From NCBI GenBank assembly GCA_008477525.1, contig SPDT01000005.1, positions 1,302,001 through 1,366,000 of the forward strand: a stretch of 64,000 nucleotides of DNA. The letters run 5' to 3'. The position numbers were made by a program, and so were the translations under genes. Within the stretch, counting starts at the first letter, position 1, and the number at the start of each line of letters is the position of its first letter. The notes under the pieces were generated by a model. That model ran no database searches, was not told the DNA's origin, and saw only the letters and a list, made by a program, of their open reading frames with translations. The DNA comes from Hypomyces perniciosus (lineage: Eukaryota; Ascomycota; Sordariomycetes; Hypocreales; Hypocreaceae). This document shows, piece after piece, positions 10,006 to 21,985 of this stretch.

Positions 10006-13000
10006 TTACTTAAAACCAGGCTTGAGAGACCACATTCCCCTTCCTGTGCTACTGACCCTGTTCAAGACTGCAATCATCTCTAGCGCGGCCTTGAACTCGT
10101 CGCTCTGCTTTTTTCCAGGACAATAGGGGTTGAAGTGATCGACCAGCATCTTGCTGGGCACCTTTCCTCCTTGTCGATTGATAAACGTCTTGATCAGCGG
10201 GATGAAGTCCTTGGCCTTCATGTTTCTCTCGATACTGGGAGTCCCTGACCGTGAGTTGCTACCGCTATCCAATCCCTGGCGGTTTGCGAGGTTACTCATG
10301 ATGCCCGCTGAACTCGGCCCACCGCGGCGACGGTTTGCGCCAGGTCGCCCAGCCTCTCCAACTTCTCCTGTCCAAGTAACAGTACCAATTGGCACGTGCC
10401 TGGCTTCCTCACCCGCCTGGCGTAGATGGGCAGCAGCTTGACGGGCGACCATGTTGGCCTCCTGGCGAAGGACGCTCATATCCGCTTTCGCCTTCTGCGG
10501 GCCATTGACAATCCGCTCATGATCGTAGGCACTGTTCACCGATCGCGCAAAAATGCCTTCCAGCATGCGCTTCTCGTCATTTACGGATGAATCCTCTGTA
10601 AAATCCTCCATTGCCGCGACCAAGTCTATGCTCTTCAGTTCACTCCGCTCCTTGTCTTCCTTGCTTCGGCCCACACTCCCAATCGACATGATATTCTTGG
10701 AATCGGCTTTGTCTGTTTTTTTGGCCAAGTTGACCTCCGCGCCTTTAAAGACCTCACTTCGCTGCGCAGCTGCATCTCCATCTCTATTGAAGCTGAATAG
10801 ATCGTATAGATCAGACAGGTCGTAAGAGCTCCGTTGCTTCGGGTCTTTAAGGACTTTGTTCGTCATGAATTGCTTGAATATTTGCCGATGGTAGATCTTC
10901 TCCTCGATTGTGCCTTCGGTCATCAGTCGATAGATCTTGACGGGTTTATTCTGGCCCAGCCTCCATGCTCGTTCTCGAGCTTGAAGATCAGTAGATGGGT
11001 TCCAATCCGGGTCGAAGATGATGATTCGATCAGCACCAGTTAGGTTGGTTCCCAGCCCGCCAGTTCGAGTCGTCATCAGAAAGACATGAATGTCCGGGTC
11101 CGAGTTAAACTTGTCAATCATGGGTTGTCGCTGATCAACTGGAGTCTCTCCGTCCATTCTAACATATGTGATTTCACATTCTCTCATACACTTCTCGATA
11201 ATATTCAGCATCTGCTTACCCTGCGAAAACAGCAACGTTTTGTGGCCATTTGGAATCATGACCTTTTGCAACAGGTCTTTTGTTAACTGCAACTTTGCTG
11301 AAAGTTTCGGGTTGCCAAAGTTATACCCAGCCTTCTGTGCAAGGCCCTTGTCCAAGAGATCTGGGTGATTGCAGATCTTGCGGAGAATATCGATTCCATA
11401 CAGTGACTGGCGTCTCTTATGCAGAATTGCTGATACCTCATCTGACTGGATGAATGTCTCGTATGCCTTGCGTTGGCCTTCAGTGAGTTTGCAGAATAAG
11501 ACCTGTTCGGTCTTTTCTGGAAGGTCTGCCGCCACATCGACCTTCAACCGCTGAAGCAAATACTCGTTGATGGTCTCTTTCAAAGCTTCTGCGCACTTCT
11601 CAGCAGTCATGACTTGGAGGTTCGAGGCATTCGCATAGCCACCCTGTCGAATAGGTATTTCGAATTGTGCTCTAAAGTTGACAAGAGTTCCCAAGCGCAT
11701 TGGATAAATGAAATCAAAGAGTGACCAGAGCTCGGTTAAATTATTCTGCACGGGCGTTCCGGAGAGAATGACGCGATTAGGAGTGTTGAGCTCCTTGCAG
11801 GTGACGGTGATTTCAGCATTGGGATTTCGAATCTTGTGTCCTTCATCGAGCACCGCATAGTTCCACTCAACCGGCAATAGCTCTTCAGCATACGTATGGA
11901 GACCAGCATATGTGGTCACCAAAACGTGTCCTTTCTGGAGGACTCCTCTAACAATCCTCCTTGCGGCCTTTTCAGACTTGGTTGCCATCGGGCGAGAATT
12001 TTCCACATCATACTCGTCCTCAAGTTTGGGGTTCATCATACCACTGCCTGAAGAGTGCAGGATAGAAACTCGTAGAGGTGGCCACCAGCGATGAAACTCG
12101 CTCACCCATTGGCGAAGGAGAGTGGCTGGAGCAACAACGATGACTGGCCTGTTGAGCTTTTTGCTATAATGCAGCGCGGCAATGAAAGCAATCAGCTGAA
12201 CAGTTTTTCCGAGACCCATTTCATCTCCAATGATGCCACCAACGCTCTGCTTGTACAATTCGGCGAGCCACTGCACGCCGGTCTTTTGGTATCCGAACAG
12301 AGACGGATGGATATCGCCCGGCAGTTTGAGGTCATCTGTAATGTGGTGGTCTGGGCAGCCCGGCGCAGGCTTAAACCACTCTTCTTCGCCCTCATCACTT
12401 TCTTCGGCGGGCACAGCCGGATCAGCATGCTGTCGCTTGGCTCGTCTTGCACGACTCCTTCGTAAAACCCAGTCCTTAAGTCGCTTCTTGTAATAAGCTT
12501 CGCTGCCGTCATCAATCTTGCTGAGATCGATTCCCTCTTGCTCGGCAGCCTTTGCTTTCGCTTTGCTCTTGCGACGTTCCTCGCGAATGAGATCATCCTC
12601 AGTCGTTTGCTGCCAGACCGTTGAGTCATGAGATTCCGAGCCCGATGATCCTTCCGGTTCAAAGTCTGCCGAGGGGCTGCTGTCTCTCTGAGTACGTCGT
12701 TTTTTACGTGGTCGAAGTGAAAACTCGCTCTGAACCGCAGTCCCTTGGATCTTCTCATCCGCTGTCTCGTCTGCTGTCTCATCTTCAGCGAAACCGGGAC
12801 GGCGAAGTAACTGATGCGATCGCGGTCCCTCAATAATTTCATCCTTGATCTGTTCTGTAGCAGCTTCCTCTTCAGCATCCAAAATGGTGTCCGCAAGCTG
12901 TCCCCCCAATCCCCCAGTGCGCGCCCCTCCTAGCTTGGCAAATGGTGTGATCTTGCCAGTTCGAATGAGATATTCTCGGTTACTCTCACCAGGTAGTCTC

Positions 13001-13494
13001 TGAGACTTGACTTGGTTAACGCTCTCCAGCGGATCTTCTTCATGTCGTTTTCTGATGCGTGACTGAAAGTCCGAGATGTCATTGCTGATCTGTCGAATTT
13101 CTTCCTCGAGTCTCGCAATCTCTTTCTGGACATTTCGGGATTGATACGGATTGCCTCTTACTTGCTCCAATTTCTTCTTTTCCTTGTCGAGTTGAAGCTG
13201 CAGGCGCTTTCGGCTAGCATCCAGCTTGTCAATTCGGCTTCGATCTTTCTTGTCCTCAGCCTCCATCAGGGCCGCATTCGCCTGCATGGTAATGTCCCGC
13301 TCCAACTCATTCTGGTCCCGTACAGTGCCAGTGAGGTTTTTCAGTGCGTCATCCTCGGTCATACCGACTGTCTCTTGGATGCTCGACACAGGGTCGGGTG
13401 AAGACCCTTCTTGAGCTGCTGCGACCATTTTGCCGAGCAGGGCGCTGCGGCTCTCGCCAACGTCATCCTGGTTTTGCCCTTGCTCGGATTCCAT
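10006..13494 (-). CDS. rhp26: Rad26/Rhp26 (CSB/ERCC6) SNF2-family DNA-dependent ATPase, 1162 aa, single exon
   Basis: Nuclear Swi2/Snf2 translocase that acts on stalled RNA polymerase II in transcription-coupled repair. The N-terminal region has a coiled coil (about residues 85-150) and the conserved NREYLIRTGKITPFAKLGG. A basic cluster RPRKKRRTQR near residue 262 is a likely NLS. The ATPase core begins about residue 395: motif I GDEMGLGKTVQ (423-433), DEGH (550-553), SGTPVQNNLTELWSLFDFIY, then helicase C with RTGGLGTNLTGADR and RAWRLGQNKPVKIYR. The C-terminus is a small basic/helical region, where CSB proteins carry a ubiquitin-binding segment. No frameshift and no intron over 3.5 kb. The combination of N-terminal motif and core separates it from Ino80, Isw and Swr1 types. 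Confidence 0.95.
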   Translation of the reverse strand: MESEQGQNQDDVGESRSALLGKMVAAAQEGSSPDPVSSIQETVGMTEDDALKNLTGTVRDQNELERDITMQANAALMEAEDKKDRSRIDKLDASRKRLQLQLDKEKKKLEQVRGNPYQSRNVQKEIARLEEEIRQISNDISDFQSRIRKRHEEDPLESVNQVKSQRLPGESNREYLIRTGKITPFAKLGGARTGGLGGQLADTILDAEEEAATEQIKDEIIEGPRSHQLLRRPGFAEDETADETADEKIQGTAVQSEFSLRPRKKRRTQRDSSPSADFEPEGSSGSESHDSTVWQQTTEDDLIREERRKSKAKAKAAEQEGIDLSKIDDGSEAYYKKRLKDWVLRRSRARRAKRQHADPAVPAEESDEGEEEWFKPAPGCPDHHITDDLKLPGDIHPSLFGYQKTGVQWLAELYKQSVGGIIGDEMGLGKTVQLIAFIAALHYSKKLNRPVIVVAPATLLRQWVSEFHRWWPPLRVSILHSSGSGMMNPKLEDEYDVENSRPMATKSEKAARRIVRGVLQKGHVLVTTYAGLHTYAEELLPVEWNYAVLDEGHKIRNPNAEITVTCKELNTPNRVILSGTPVQNNLTELWSLFDFIYPMRLGTLVNFRAQFEIPIRQGGYANASNLQVMTAEKCAEALKETINEYLLQRLKVDVAADLPEKTEQVLFCKLTEGQRKAYETFIQSDEVSAILHKRRQSLYGIDILRKICNHPDLLDKGLAQKAGYNFGNPKLSAKLQLTKDLLQKVMIPNGHKTLLFSQGKQMLNIIEKCMRECEITYVRMDGETPVDQRQPMIDKFNSDPDIHVFLMTTRTGGLGTNLTGADRIIIFDPDWNPSTDLQARERAWRLGQNKPVKIYRLMTEGTIEEKIYHRQIFKQFMTNKVLKDPKQRSSYDLSDLYDLFSFNRDGDAAAQRSEVFKGAEVNLAKKTDKADSKNIMSIGSVGRSKEDKERSELKSIDLVAAMEDFTEDSSVNDEKRMLEGIFARSVNSAYDHERIVNGPQKAKADMSVLRQEANMVARQAAAHLRQAGEEARHVPIGTVTWTGEVGEAGRPGANRRRGGPSSAGIMSNLANRQGLDSGSNSRSGTPSIERNMKAKDFIPLIKTFINRQGGKVPSKMLVDHFNPYCPGKKQSDEFKAALEMIAVLNRVSSTGRGMWSLKPGFK

Positions 13495-15268
13495 GATGCC
13501 AATTGCCGTGATGGAGCTCGATTGGCAAGTAGTAGCTGCAGGAGAAATGGGGATTCAGGGAGGTGACCCGGCGCAGTGTCTGTGGCCAAGACAGGGGCAG
13601 CTCGTTTTGCTGTCTCCCGCTAGATTCGGGGGAGTTGCTGCTAGAATTTCAACTCTAGAACCATCCTTCGCAGTCGGTTGCTTCGAAATTGAACCCTCTT
13701 TAACAGTCAACTCGATGGAATTTGCGCTTCACGATGATCATCATCTGACTTGATGATAACAGTTCTGTCACGCCGCAGATCGCTCAAGTGCGTTTCTTTT
13801 TCTTAAATCATCGATTCCTTTATACTGCAGGTGGTTCTTTTGTGTTGGAGCCGAGAACAAATCTTTAATATGAGATGAGAAAAAAGTTAGGTTTCATGAG
13901 CAGCTGGCTGAGTTCGTGAAAGATTAATGACTTCAAAGCCGCAAGGGCGTGAATCAAATGGCACGCACAGGGGTGACACAGGTACCTGCTTCTGATTGGT
14001 CCGCGGGGAAAGCTGTGGAGGCGCAATTGCTAGGCAGCGATCCGCCTTCAAGGCTCTAAGTCACGTGATTATGCACGCACTTAAGCTGTCTCAAGGAGTG
14101 GGCATCTCAGCTTGCTGCATCACATGAATTCGCATTGCAACCAAAATTTGATGAAAGCTTCTTATGACTTCATAGAGGGAAGGGCTGGGCTTCCATCCAA
14201 TGTCGCTGTCCTTGGTTTGTGCCTCACCAGTAGCCAATTGAATTGGTAAATCACAGTTTAAAGAGAACGAAACGAAAGGCGACCAAAATAGTATATTTAG
14301 ATGTGGACGGAACATAAGTCTACTCAGTATTATCAGAAAGAACACGTCCGCGACGTTGCTAAAAATTGTCAAATATACAGACACCTTGCAGGGTACTGAA
14401 CCTTAAGTGGCTCCCATTAGGCTAGTACCATAAAGACATAATATAGGTCTAGTGGCTGGGTAGTTCAGAACCGTAACACAGGACCAGGTAAAAGCAGTGG
14501 AACGGACATGCGCATCTTGTGGAGGGGGGTGTACGCCCACAATGCGAACAGATCAGAAGAAATTACGAAGAATAACCTTGGTTAAAATTATTAATCATCA
14601 CCCAATTGCTCAAGAGAGCATAGATAGGTCAGCCTGACAAGAAATACCAGTCTTGCTATGGACAACGCAATCAGTTCGACTGGTAGCTCAAAGCGCGAAC
14701 AGCCTAGTTTCTCCACGGATGGTACACAGAAGTTGTCCGCCACACTCTAGAGTAGCGCATGTACTTCGTACTGCATAAATATGTCTAAAAAAGGTAGCCA
14801 TGATAACATGACTGAAGAGGATGGACGATTAGTTGCATCATATCGATGCGGGGAGCGGGACGAGCCGCCGTCAATGTTGTGGGGGGGAGAAAGATGTAGT
14901 CACGTGGTCAATAAATTCAAAGCATCTAACCTCCAAAATGGTGCGTAACACACATAGAAAACGTATTTTCCAATATCATTGGCCACCGATCAATATCATA
15001 TATCCCAGCCTTGCTCCTTATAGTTCGTGTCAGTTTCGGGGAATATTATCTCACAAGTCCGTTTCTTTTTCTAGCAACGAATCATATCGCACTAATTGCT
15101 GTCTTATCTATGTCCCTCACGCCCTACACGCCCTATCGCCAACAGTCGTATCATCATACGAAGTCCAACTTTATATGTCATTGAAGCGACGATAACCGCA
15201 ACCCTGGCAGCTATAAATTAAGCCTTTCACGGCTCAATTGACAACCTGGATCTCCCACACTTCTCGGC
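13495..15268. other. Divergent gene-free region, rhp26 / reductase
   Basis: 1774 bp between two start codons. The right part (14,350-15,200) is AT-rich. It contains one perfect GTACTTCGTAC palindrome (14761-14771). All open frames are short and lack codon bias. No RNA gene, transposase remnant or terminal repeat was recognised. Confidence 0.45.
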
Positions 15269-16690
15269 ATGGCGTGTTTGGCAAGATTCGCGTATCAATC
15301 TCGATCATCCTTCTTCCAGGCCCAAAAATCGCAACTGAGAAGCGGCATCATCAACACCCCTCCGATGTCGGCCTATTCAACTCAGTCACATCTTCAGCCA
15401 CCATGGCTCAAAGCCATTTTGGATGATCAAACCCCGCCGTCCAAACTATACGCCTGGACACCCGCAAACATTGGCAAGGACGTGCATTACCAGCCATCAT
15501 CGAACAAGGATGATCTGGATCGCCGGATATTCATCCTCGGTGTCGGGAACTTGGGCCGTTTCTTCGCCAGCTATCTAGCAAGGCGTCCAGATCCTCCACC
15601 TATCACTCTCGTTGTTCACAGAAAGGACCTTCTCTCACAATGGGTCGAAAGTCCTGGCATCGAAATCACCCGTCTGGGTGTCCTAGACCAAAACAAGAAC
15701 TTTGATATCGAATGGTGGACGGAAACAGCCCCTGAGCATGGCACCGTTCGGGAAGTTGCCGATGGCAGGAAACTCCGCAACCTCATCATCGGGACAAAGG
15801 CGTCCGCTGCCGTTCCTGAGACTGACAGACTCCGAAGATACCTCGATGGCGGTAGTTCCCTGGCCTACGTCCAAAATGGCGTGTCCAAACTCTGGCCGCC
15901 TAACGGACCGGAGTACGTGTCCCAGAGATTCCCCAACGGTGACAGTCCCAACATTCTAGCTTGTGTCACAAACCATGGCGTCACCTCCCAGGGAACATTC
16001 AAGAGCGTTCACGCCTCGCCTGCCGATGCTACCGTCGGTCCTGTCCTTCTCAACACTCAGCAGTACTCCTCTCCCGCACCAAGCGTCGCCTACCTCAGTC
16101 AAACCCTCGCAACCACTCCACTCCTCGACGTGAAATCCGTCTCCCGGGCCGACGTCTGGGCCGTGCAGCTACAAAAGCTCGTCGTCAACTCATCAATCAA
16201 TCCCCTAAGCGCCATTCTGCGATGCAAAAACGTCGTGCTCTTCGCTGACCCTAACGGCACCATCGCACAAGTCATGGACCGTCTCCTTGCCGAATCAAGC
16301 AGCATCCTCCAAGCTCTCATCAACCACCCCATGAGTGTTGAAATTCTCGCCTCCTCTCCTCAACTCGGTGATGGCCAGGATCTGGAATCCATCAGGCAAC
16401 AACTCACACAGCGCTTCTCACAGCCCCAATTGCGCGAGATGCTCCACCGCATCGGCCAAGTCGTCGGCGAAAACACCAGCTCCATGCTCCAGGACGTACG
16501 TGCCGGTAAGCCCACCGAAGTCCGTGACTTCAACGGTTGGCTCGTTGAGATGGCTTCATTTCTCCAGCAGGACCAGCCAGACTTAAAGTTGGATGTTTCA
16601 TGTCACCAAGCTCTGGTCGACCTAGTCGAGTCCGGGACAGTCATGACCGAGTCGGAGCTGGGGAAACACCTTCTTTCCCCCTTGAGTTAA
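15269..16690 (+). CDS. Ketopantoate reductase-like protein (2-dehydropantoate 2-reductase family), 473 aa
   Basis: The N-terminal Rossmann fold has RRIFILGVGNLGRFFASYL (glycines at 91, 93 and 96), the NADPH-binding loop of ApbA/PanE enzymes. The C-terminal helical domain carries KLVVNSSINPLSA, where Lys303, Asn307 and Asn311 match the catalytic K, N and N spacing of E. coli PanE. Family role: reduction of 2-dehydropantoate to pantoate in coenzyme A synthesis. The first ~45 residues are basic and Ser/Gln-rich, so mitochondrial import is likely. At 473 residues it is much longer than bacterial PanE (about 300); fungi often have several such paralogues, some with other or unknown substrates, so the exact reaction is uncertain. 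Single exon. Confidence 0.85.
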   Translation: MACLARFAYQSRSSFFQAQKSQLRSGIINTPPMSAYSTQSHLQPPWLKAILDDQTPPSKLYAWTPANIGKDVHYQPSSNKDDLDRRIFILGVGNLGRFFASYLARRPDPPPITLVVHRKDLLSQWVESPGIEITRLGVLDQNKNFDIEWWTETAPEHGTVREVADGRKLRNLIIGTKASAAVPETDRLRRYLDGGSSLAYVQNGVSKLWPPNGPEYVSQRFPNGDSPNILACVTNHGVTSQGTFKSVHASPADATVGPVLLNTQQYSSPAPSVAYLSQTLATTPLLDVKSVSRADVWAVQLQKLVVNSSINPLSAILRCKNVVLFADPNGTIAQVMDRLLAESSSILQALINHPMSVEILASSPQLGDGQDLESIRQQLTQRFSQPQLREMLHRIGQVVGENTSSMLQDVRAGKPTEVRDFNGWLVEMASFLQQDQPDLKLDVSCHQALVDLVESGTVMTESELGKHLLSPLS

Positions 16691-18613
16691 CCAAGAAATC
16701 CCAAATGCTCTTTACCCGTCTCAAATTTCCATTATCTGCGGAGTTGCGTCTATTTGCTATGGATAGTTCGAAAAACACTATGGAATACTAGTCCCAACTC
16801 TGAAGCCGCACGCGTATATCCCCTGTAGAAACACCCGCTTATACCCACTTAAAGTTCTGATTGCCGGAGAAAGCTTATTACTATTTACACTTATTTTGCT
16901 GCAGTATTACTATTAAGATGGAAGGGGCTTCAAAAGAGACTATTAACGCCACGAGGTAGGAGTGACTGTACTCGGTGTAGCTAAAAAAAACAATTACCCG
17001 TCGTCTAGCGACCTGCCATTGAAAAATCCCGAATGCAACGGTCCAGGGATTACAAATAGATAATGGGAAAAATACATCCATTATTGTATTTACTATGTAT
17101 TTCCTTGTGGATTTTAAGTTCAAGTGTATTACATTAGTAGATAGCATTATGCGTGCAACCAACCATCACTTCTTGGCAATGCTACACAACATCTATGTCA
17201 TAGACGAGGATATAGTAATACCAGCGCTATATTCAAGGTGTTTTGATTGATTGATTGTCTTTCCTGTAGATAAACATGTTGAAAGATAGCAACATGTTTA
17301 ACAGGCCTTCGAACACAAAATATTTCGAGACGCGTTGCTGACTGGCCTCTTCATGTTTTTTTTATAAGATAGAACTCTTCACAATTAGGGGCAAGATAGT
17401 TGAGAGTAAGGAAATGACAATCCTCATGAGGTAATTTTCATACACTATACTACTCGTAATACAGGACTCCACAATGTATTTTATATGTCCATAATATACC
17501 TCCCCTTCCTAAGAAAATAACGCCTATGACCTGTAAGCTGGCAATGAAAACTGACCAAGCAAATAGTAAGATATTACTCCGTAGAATCCCAGACTATCCG
17601 TCCCTTTTTTTATCATCCTAGCCTCGGCCGAGTTTAGGCTAAAAGCAAAGCTTATCCGGTGTTGTTCCCGCCGTTGCATAAATTCATAATTTTACCCTTA
17701 TCCTATGGGCCCATCCCATGTGCTCAACACACCGTGTTTTCTCAGTCAATAAGTCCCACCCAACAGGCATAAATCTGTAGACAAAAGCGGATGATGGTGG
17801 TTCCTATCTCCCAGAAAGAAAACAAAAATCCGCTTGAATATCTGGCCTCAATTCTTCCACGAATGAATGCAAAGACACCTTACGCCCTCCTTAGACCTCA
17901 TTTAAATAAAAGCACCGCCATACTCCGCCAACATGCGGCATTGCCGGTATCACCATGTTAGACGGCGTTGATTTATTGAGAGTGTCCGAGACAACAACGA
18001 GGCCCGTGTTATCCCTCACTCCCGCGCTGCAAGGACCACCCAAGGTGACGTGCAGAAGAATAGAGCGGTTAAAGTGGGGTGCGTCCCGTCAGCCATTCAG
18101 CGACAGACAAAAGCCTTTGGCTATCGGAGACATATCGAGGTGATGAAGAAGAGGAAAGAAAAGTCTGAGTATGGAATGGCGCGAGGGCACTTGGAATAGA
18201 CGATTGCGGGAAACAGAAACTGTTGCTTGGTTGGTTGAGAGAGTAATAGTCCTACTCCGTGTTGTCCCGCTCCGTCTTGACGGGCATGTCATCTTTTTTG
18301 GCATATTTTAGCCACTTAACCTTGACGCTAGCCTCCGGTGACCATTTCGGTGTTCATTAGCGGCTATCAATGTCTAGTTCGAGGATCCGGTAGAGCGGTA
18401 AGATGTTAGAATATCCATTCACGCTGTTCATCTGATAAATGCGGCAGCTGTGTTGTAATAAAAAGGTCGGGGGCGGTATCAGGAGATGGGACCCGTTCGC
18501 GCTCGTCCGATGCGGAGAGGAAAACAGGTCTTGGCGTAATCGAGCTCAGCCGTCGGAATGCTTGGTATCGTTACATCGTTATATGTCTGAATATCTTCCA
18601 CGGTCTTTGGTAC
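16691..18613. other. Convergent gene-free region
   Basis: 1923 bp between the reductase and the Myb gene, both ending here. It is AT-rich, above all at 16,850-17,700, with stop codons in every frame. One TACTCCGTA copy lies at 17575-17583. No transposon, tRNA or repeat array was recognised. An intergenic island weathered by mutation would look like this. Confidence 0.45.
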
Positions 18614-19702
18614 TTATAATTGCTTATGGTAGCTCGTGTCGCCGGCCTCGGGTGAAACCTCGGTTGCGGAGAGGGACTGATACAACTCCTCAGGGTCATC
18701 TTCCATCAACTCCCATGCTCGATCGCGACATGCTGCTGGAGTGAATCCGCCGCCAACCTTGTGTGCTATGATTCGCCACTTTTCATTCTCGTAGTTTTGT
18801 AGCGCATTACGCAGTTTCACATCCTAAAGAAAATGTTAGCCTCCGCAGGCCAAGTTGAAGGAAATAAATGACATGGTAGAGGGGTAGCAATAAGATTCGC
18901 TGTGACGTACCATCTCTTCTGTCCACTGTATTGTCTTCGCCTTCAACTTCGTGCAATACCTGACTTGCAACGTGCCTGACGACCGGCCAGGGAAGAAGTC
19001 GGCAATCTGCTTCCAGGTCAGGTTTTTCTGTTCCTTGAGCTCGACTAGGAGCTGGTCGTCTTCCGGCGTAAACTTCAGCTTAGGACCCCGAGGTCGTGGG
19101 GCTGGAGGAGGCATGCCCTCCTTTCCGACCATACTCGGCGCCCCTTCTCCGATCTCATCACGTAGCATCAACTTTGTGGGCATCCCCATGTCAGGAAGAT
19201 GGTGGTGATGGTGTGTCGGTCGAGGCTGGCTGGCAGCGTGTCCATAGGCGGCACCAATTGATGTTTGGTGCAAATTATCGAGGCCGGGATGGTCCAGATC
19301 CATCCCCGTAACCGAGAGATTCAGGTCCTCTGGGCGATGCCTCGGATTTCCGGCGGCGTCGTGTGTGGCATGGGGATGTTGGTACATGGGCACCGGGCCA
19401 TGGCCGCCATACTGCGGGTTGGTCATCCGGTGATGGGCAATAGGCGACTGATTCATCATCATGTGGTGCGGGCGGTGCTGACTGATTGCGGGGTGCTGGG
19501 CGTGCGTTCCAGGGGGAGTACTCAAGACTCCGGAGCGATGGGATAAGGCCCGATGCTGCTGGCGATGGCTATGTGGGTGTTGTCCGAGGGTGGCCGGGCT
19601 GTACGTGTCGTGGAGGTGGCTTTGCTCGCTTTCACCCTCTTGACCAGCGTAGTCCACGTCGTAATTCTGTCCTCGATAGTGGCCCGCCAGCGTGCTTTTC
19701 AT
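18614..19702 (-). CDS. Myb/SANT-domain DNA-binding protein, at least 333 aa
   Basis: Model complement(join(18614..18823, 18911..19702)) with an 87-nt intron. Two SANT/Myb repeats lie at the C-terminus: one in KLKFTPEDDQLLVELKEQK with TWKQIADFFPGRS, the second split by the intron in IQWTEEM-DVKLRNALQNYE with KWRIIAHKVGGGFTP. The N-terminal half is His/Gln/Pro/Met-rich and probably disordered. A nuclear transcription factor or chromatin protein is the likely role; targets are unknown. The start is uncertain: an out-of-frame ATG overlaps four bases upstream, and the same frame stays open to about 19906 without an ATG, so a spliced upstream exon may add residues. The long upstream gap fits a regulated gene. 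Confidence 0.8.
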
Positions 19703-20185
19703 GCATGGGTCCCACCAGAGCGAATGGCTCTGAGCAGGTACCTGAGTGTAAGTTGAAGAAATCGTATTGATAGTTGCCCTTCCGGGCTTGCGTCGAAGGA
19801 CGACGCTATTGTAGAATATGAGTGGGAAATACCGTTTCCAAACAGGCTGTTGCGAGCGGGGACCGGAAGAAGTTCCACAGGTTCTTGTGGGTATTCCGGA
19901 ATGTTAATAAGAGCTGCAGACTGTAGTGCGTTCAGCCTGACTGAGAGCCGAGCACGGTTGTTGTTTAGGGTATATCAGAACAGCACATATAGGTCTCACT
20001 GTTTTTGTTGGCTCCAGGTGAGACCGCCTGTAATGGGTGTGGTGGGTTGTGAAAGGAGAGAATAAATCCACAGGACCACCGGTTCCAAACAGTTCATCAA
20101 CTTTGAGTATGTCGAATGATCGTATCAAGTCGTAGAGTGATTAGTGGCAATAAAAATTGAATAAGAAGATGGTTGCCGGACGAAG
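19703..20185 (-). promoter_or_regulatory. Probable 5' leader (or missing first exon) of the Myb gene
   Basis: A TATA-like element lies at 20186-20195, so transcription could start near 20150 and give a leader of about 450 nt. The leader holds several upstream ATGs, including a 74-codon frame starting at 20128. A good 3' splice site (TTCAACTTACACTCAG) ends at 19742. The Myb frame is open from about 19906 down to 19702 without an ATG. This fits either a spliced 5' UTR or an unrecognised first coding exon. Confidence 0.4.
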
Positions 20186-20195
20186 TTTATATAAA
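20186..20195 (-). promoter_or_regulatory. TATA-like element TTTATATAAA
   Basis: A symmetrical TATA sequence upstream of the Myb leader. Because it is palindromic its direction is not fixed by sequence; the Myb gene is the only gene reading away from it at a sensible distance. Confidence 0.4.
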
Positions 20196-21940
20196 CCAGT
20201 AGGGGCAAAATGAAAACGCTCAAGTAGTGTCCAAGAGCACGCCAGGGGTAAGCATGTTGCGATGACTTAGTTGTCGCAGGCTGAGGTCTTCAACTAGTGG
20301 TCTGAACTTGGGGTAGAATTAGGTATTTAAAAGGAATGATAGACTGGGGAGAGACGGGAAGTTGGGAAGTGTCATGCTGCAATAAATCGCTGATACCGAG
20401 GACGATGTGAGGAAAAGAAACAAGCTAGCTCAGCGCCTACTACGGAGGTATGTTCATACTCCGATAGGCGGAGCACATGGGAATTTGCCGCACGCAGGGC
20501 TTTTAGGCCTTTGGTAACTCGCTGGCGCCGAGGGACGGACAATTTGAAGATCTTATGCCATGACCCTGTGCTGCCAGATGTAGAAACGGTCCAGCTACAC
20601 ACGCCGCTGTCTCGAGACCCATATGCAACTCCAACGCATGGATTAGTACAGGTCCACATGGTAATCTTGGGTGGGCACGGATATAGAAGTTAGTGCAGTG
20701 TACGGAGTAGTATTTTTCAGATCACGAAAAAAATGATGTTCCGGGGGTGGACTTCGAGACTGAAGCTTAGGCTGAAAATCAAAAGTTATGCAGGAGAATG
20801 AAGCCGCAATGGACACCTAGTCCCACGCAAGGCTGCATCATGGCACGGACACAAGACCACCAGTACTAGTGGCCGACTGCCACTTAGTAGTAGTGCTTAG
20901 GGGGGCGTAAGGGGAAGCTTAGGTTCCCAAGGGTCAAGATTGAAGGCGATCACAGGGGACTAAGCGAGAACAAGAACTGGGGCCGCGGTTACAAGCTCTA
21001 TGCCAGTGTAGGGCAGTAGCGTGACGAAAGCTTTGACGTGGAGAGGTTATAGTAGACAATAGTAATGGGAAAGGGGGATGGCGCCGGTCGTGAAGACGTG
21101 GATCCTTGGTTAACCAGGAACTTTCGACCTTGGGAAAACTGCCGGAACCGACTGCCAGCGAGGGAACAAAGGGCGGATAACGGGTGGACTGATGGATAGC
21201 GAGGCATCACCGCATATGCGCCGCCTGCCAGCTTAGGGATGATAAGATCGTCGGGGGAACGGACCCGGTGGAGAGAGGCTTGAATTGCGCCAACCTCGCT
21301 GCATGGCAACTTTTCTAGCCGCCGGAGTGGCTGGCTCTGCGTGGGCCTTGAGTAAAATGGGCAACATAGAGAAAGGCGAAAGCCGAGCGTTGCACCTTGG
21401 CACGTATCTGATCCACAGAGGAGTGTCCACAGGGAAGGGAAGTAAGCCAGTTGAGGCGTGCCCAACGCCAACATTCAGTTCACATCCAGTCCATACGAGT
21501 AGTCCACAGTCCACTAACCAATCCCCTGACAGCCAGCCGGATTCGGCCGTGCCGGGGTTTAGCCAGTACGGGTGGTTCATCGCCACGTTCCGGGATGATG
21601 CACAGCCAAGTGGGTGTCGGCGTCAGGTGGACGAGGCGAGACAACGCTGGCGGTATGACAAGCCGTGTCAAAGTCAAAGAGAGACAAATGTCAATCAATG
21701 ATGCTGGCAAAGCTGGGATGTATGGAGACGGCTTGCAGGCAGCAATTTCACGACTTTCGAACTGGTGGACGCGATCCGCTTGCTGACGGTGTCGAGTGCT
21801 AAAATAGCGGTGCTATCTTCTGCGCCAGCAGCACGCTCCGTAGCGCGACGGGGGATCCAACGTCGTTGTCTGTTGTTGTGTTGTATGTCGTAGTACTCCG
21901 CAGCATAGAACTTGATTGTGTTTCTTTCTCCCTCGCATGC

Positions 21941-21985
21941 GCTCTCTCCCTCTCCCTCTCCCTCTCCCTCTCTCTTTCCCTCTTT
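21941..21985. repeat. CT-rich microsatellite (CTCTCC)n
   Basis: About seven imperfect units of CTCTCC/CTCTCT on the plus strand. It may be a length-variable locus or a polypyrimidine promoter tract. Confidence 0.8.

Noticed and set aside
16881..17162. 93-codon frame in the AT-rich spacer
   Set aside because: Hydrophobic chance translation with no family resemblance.
16850..17700. Decayed transposon with RIP
   Set aside because: AT-rich, but no transposase, reverse transcriptase fragment or terminal repeats could be seen; a RIP index was not computed.
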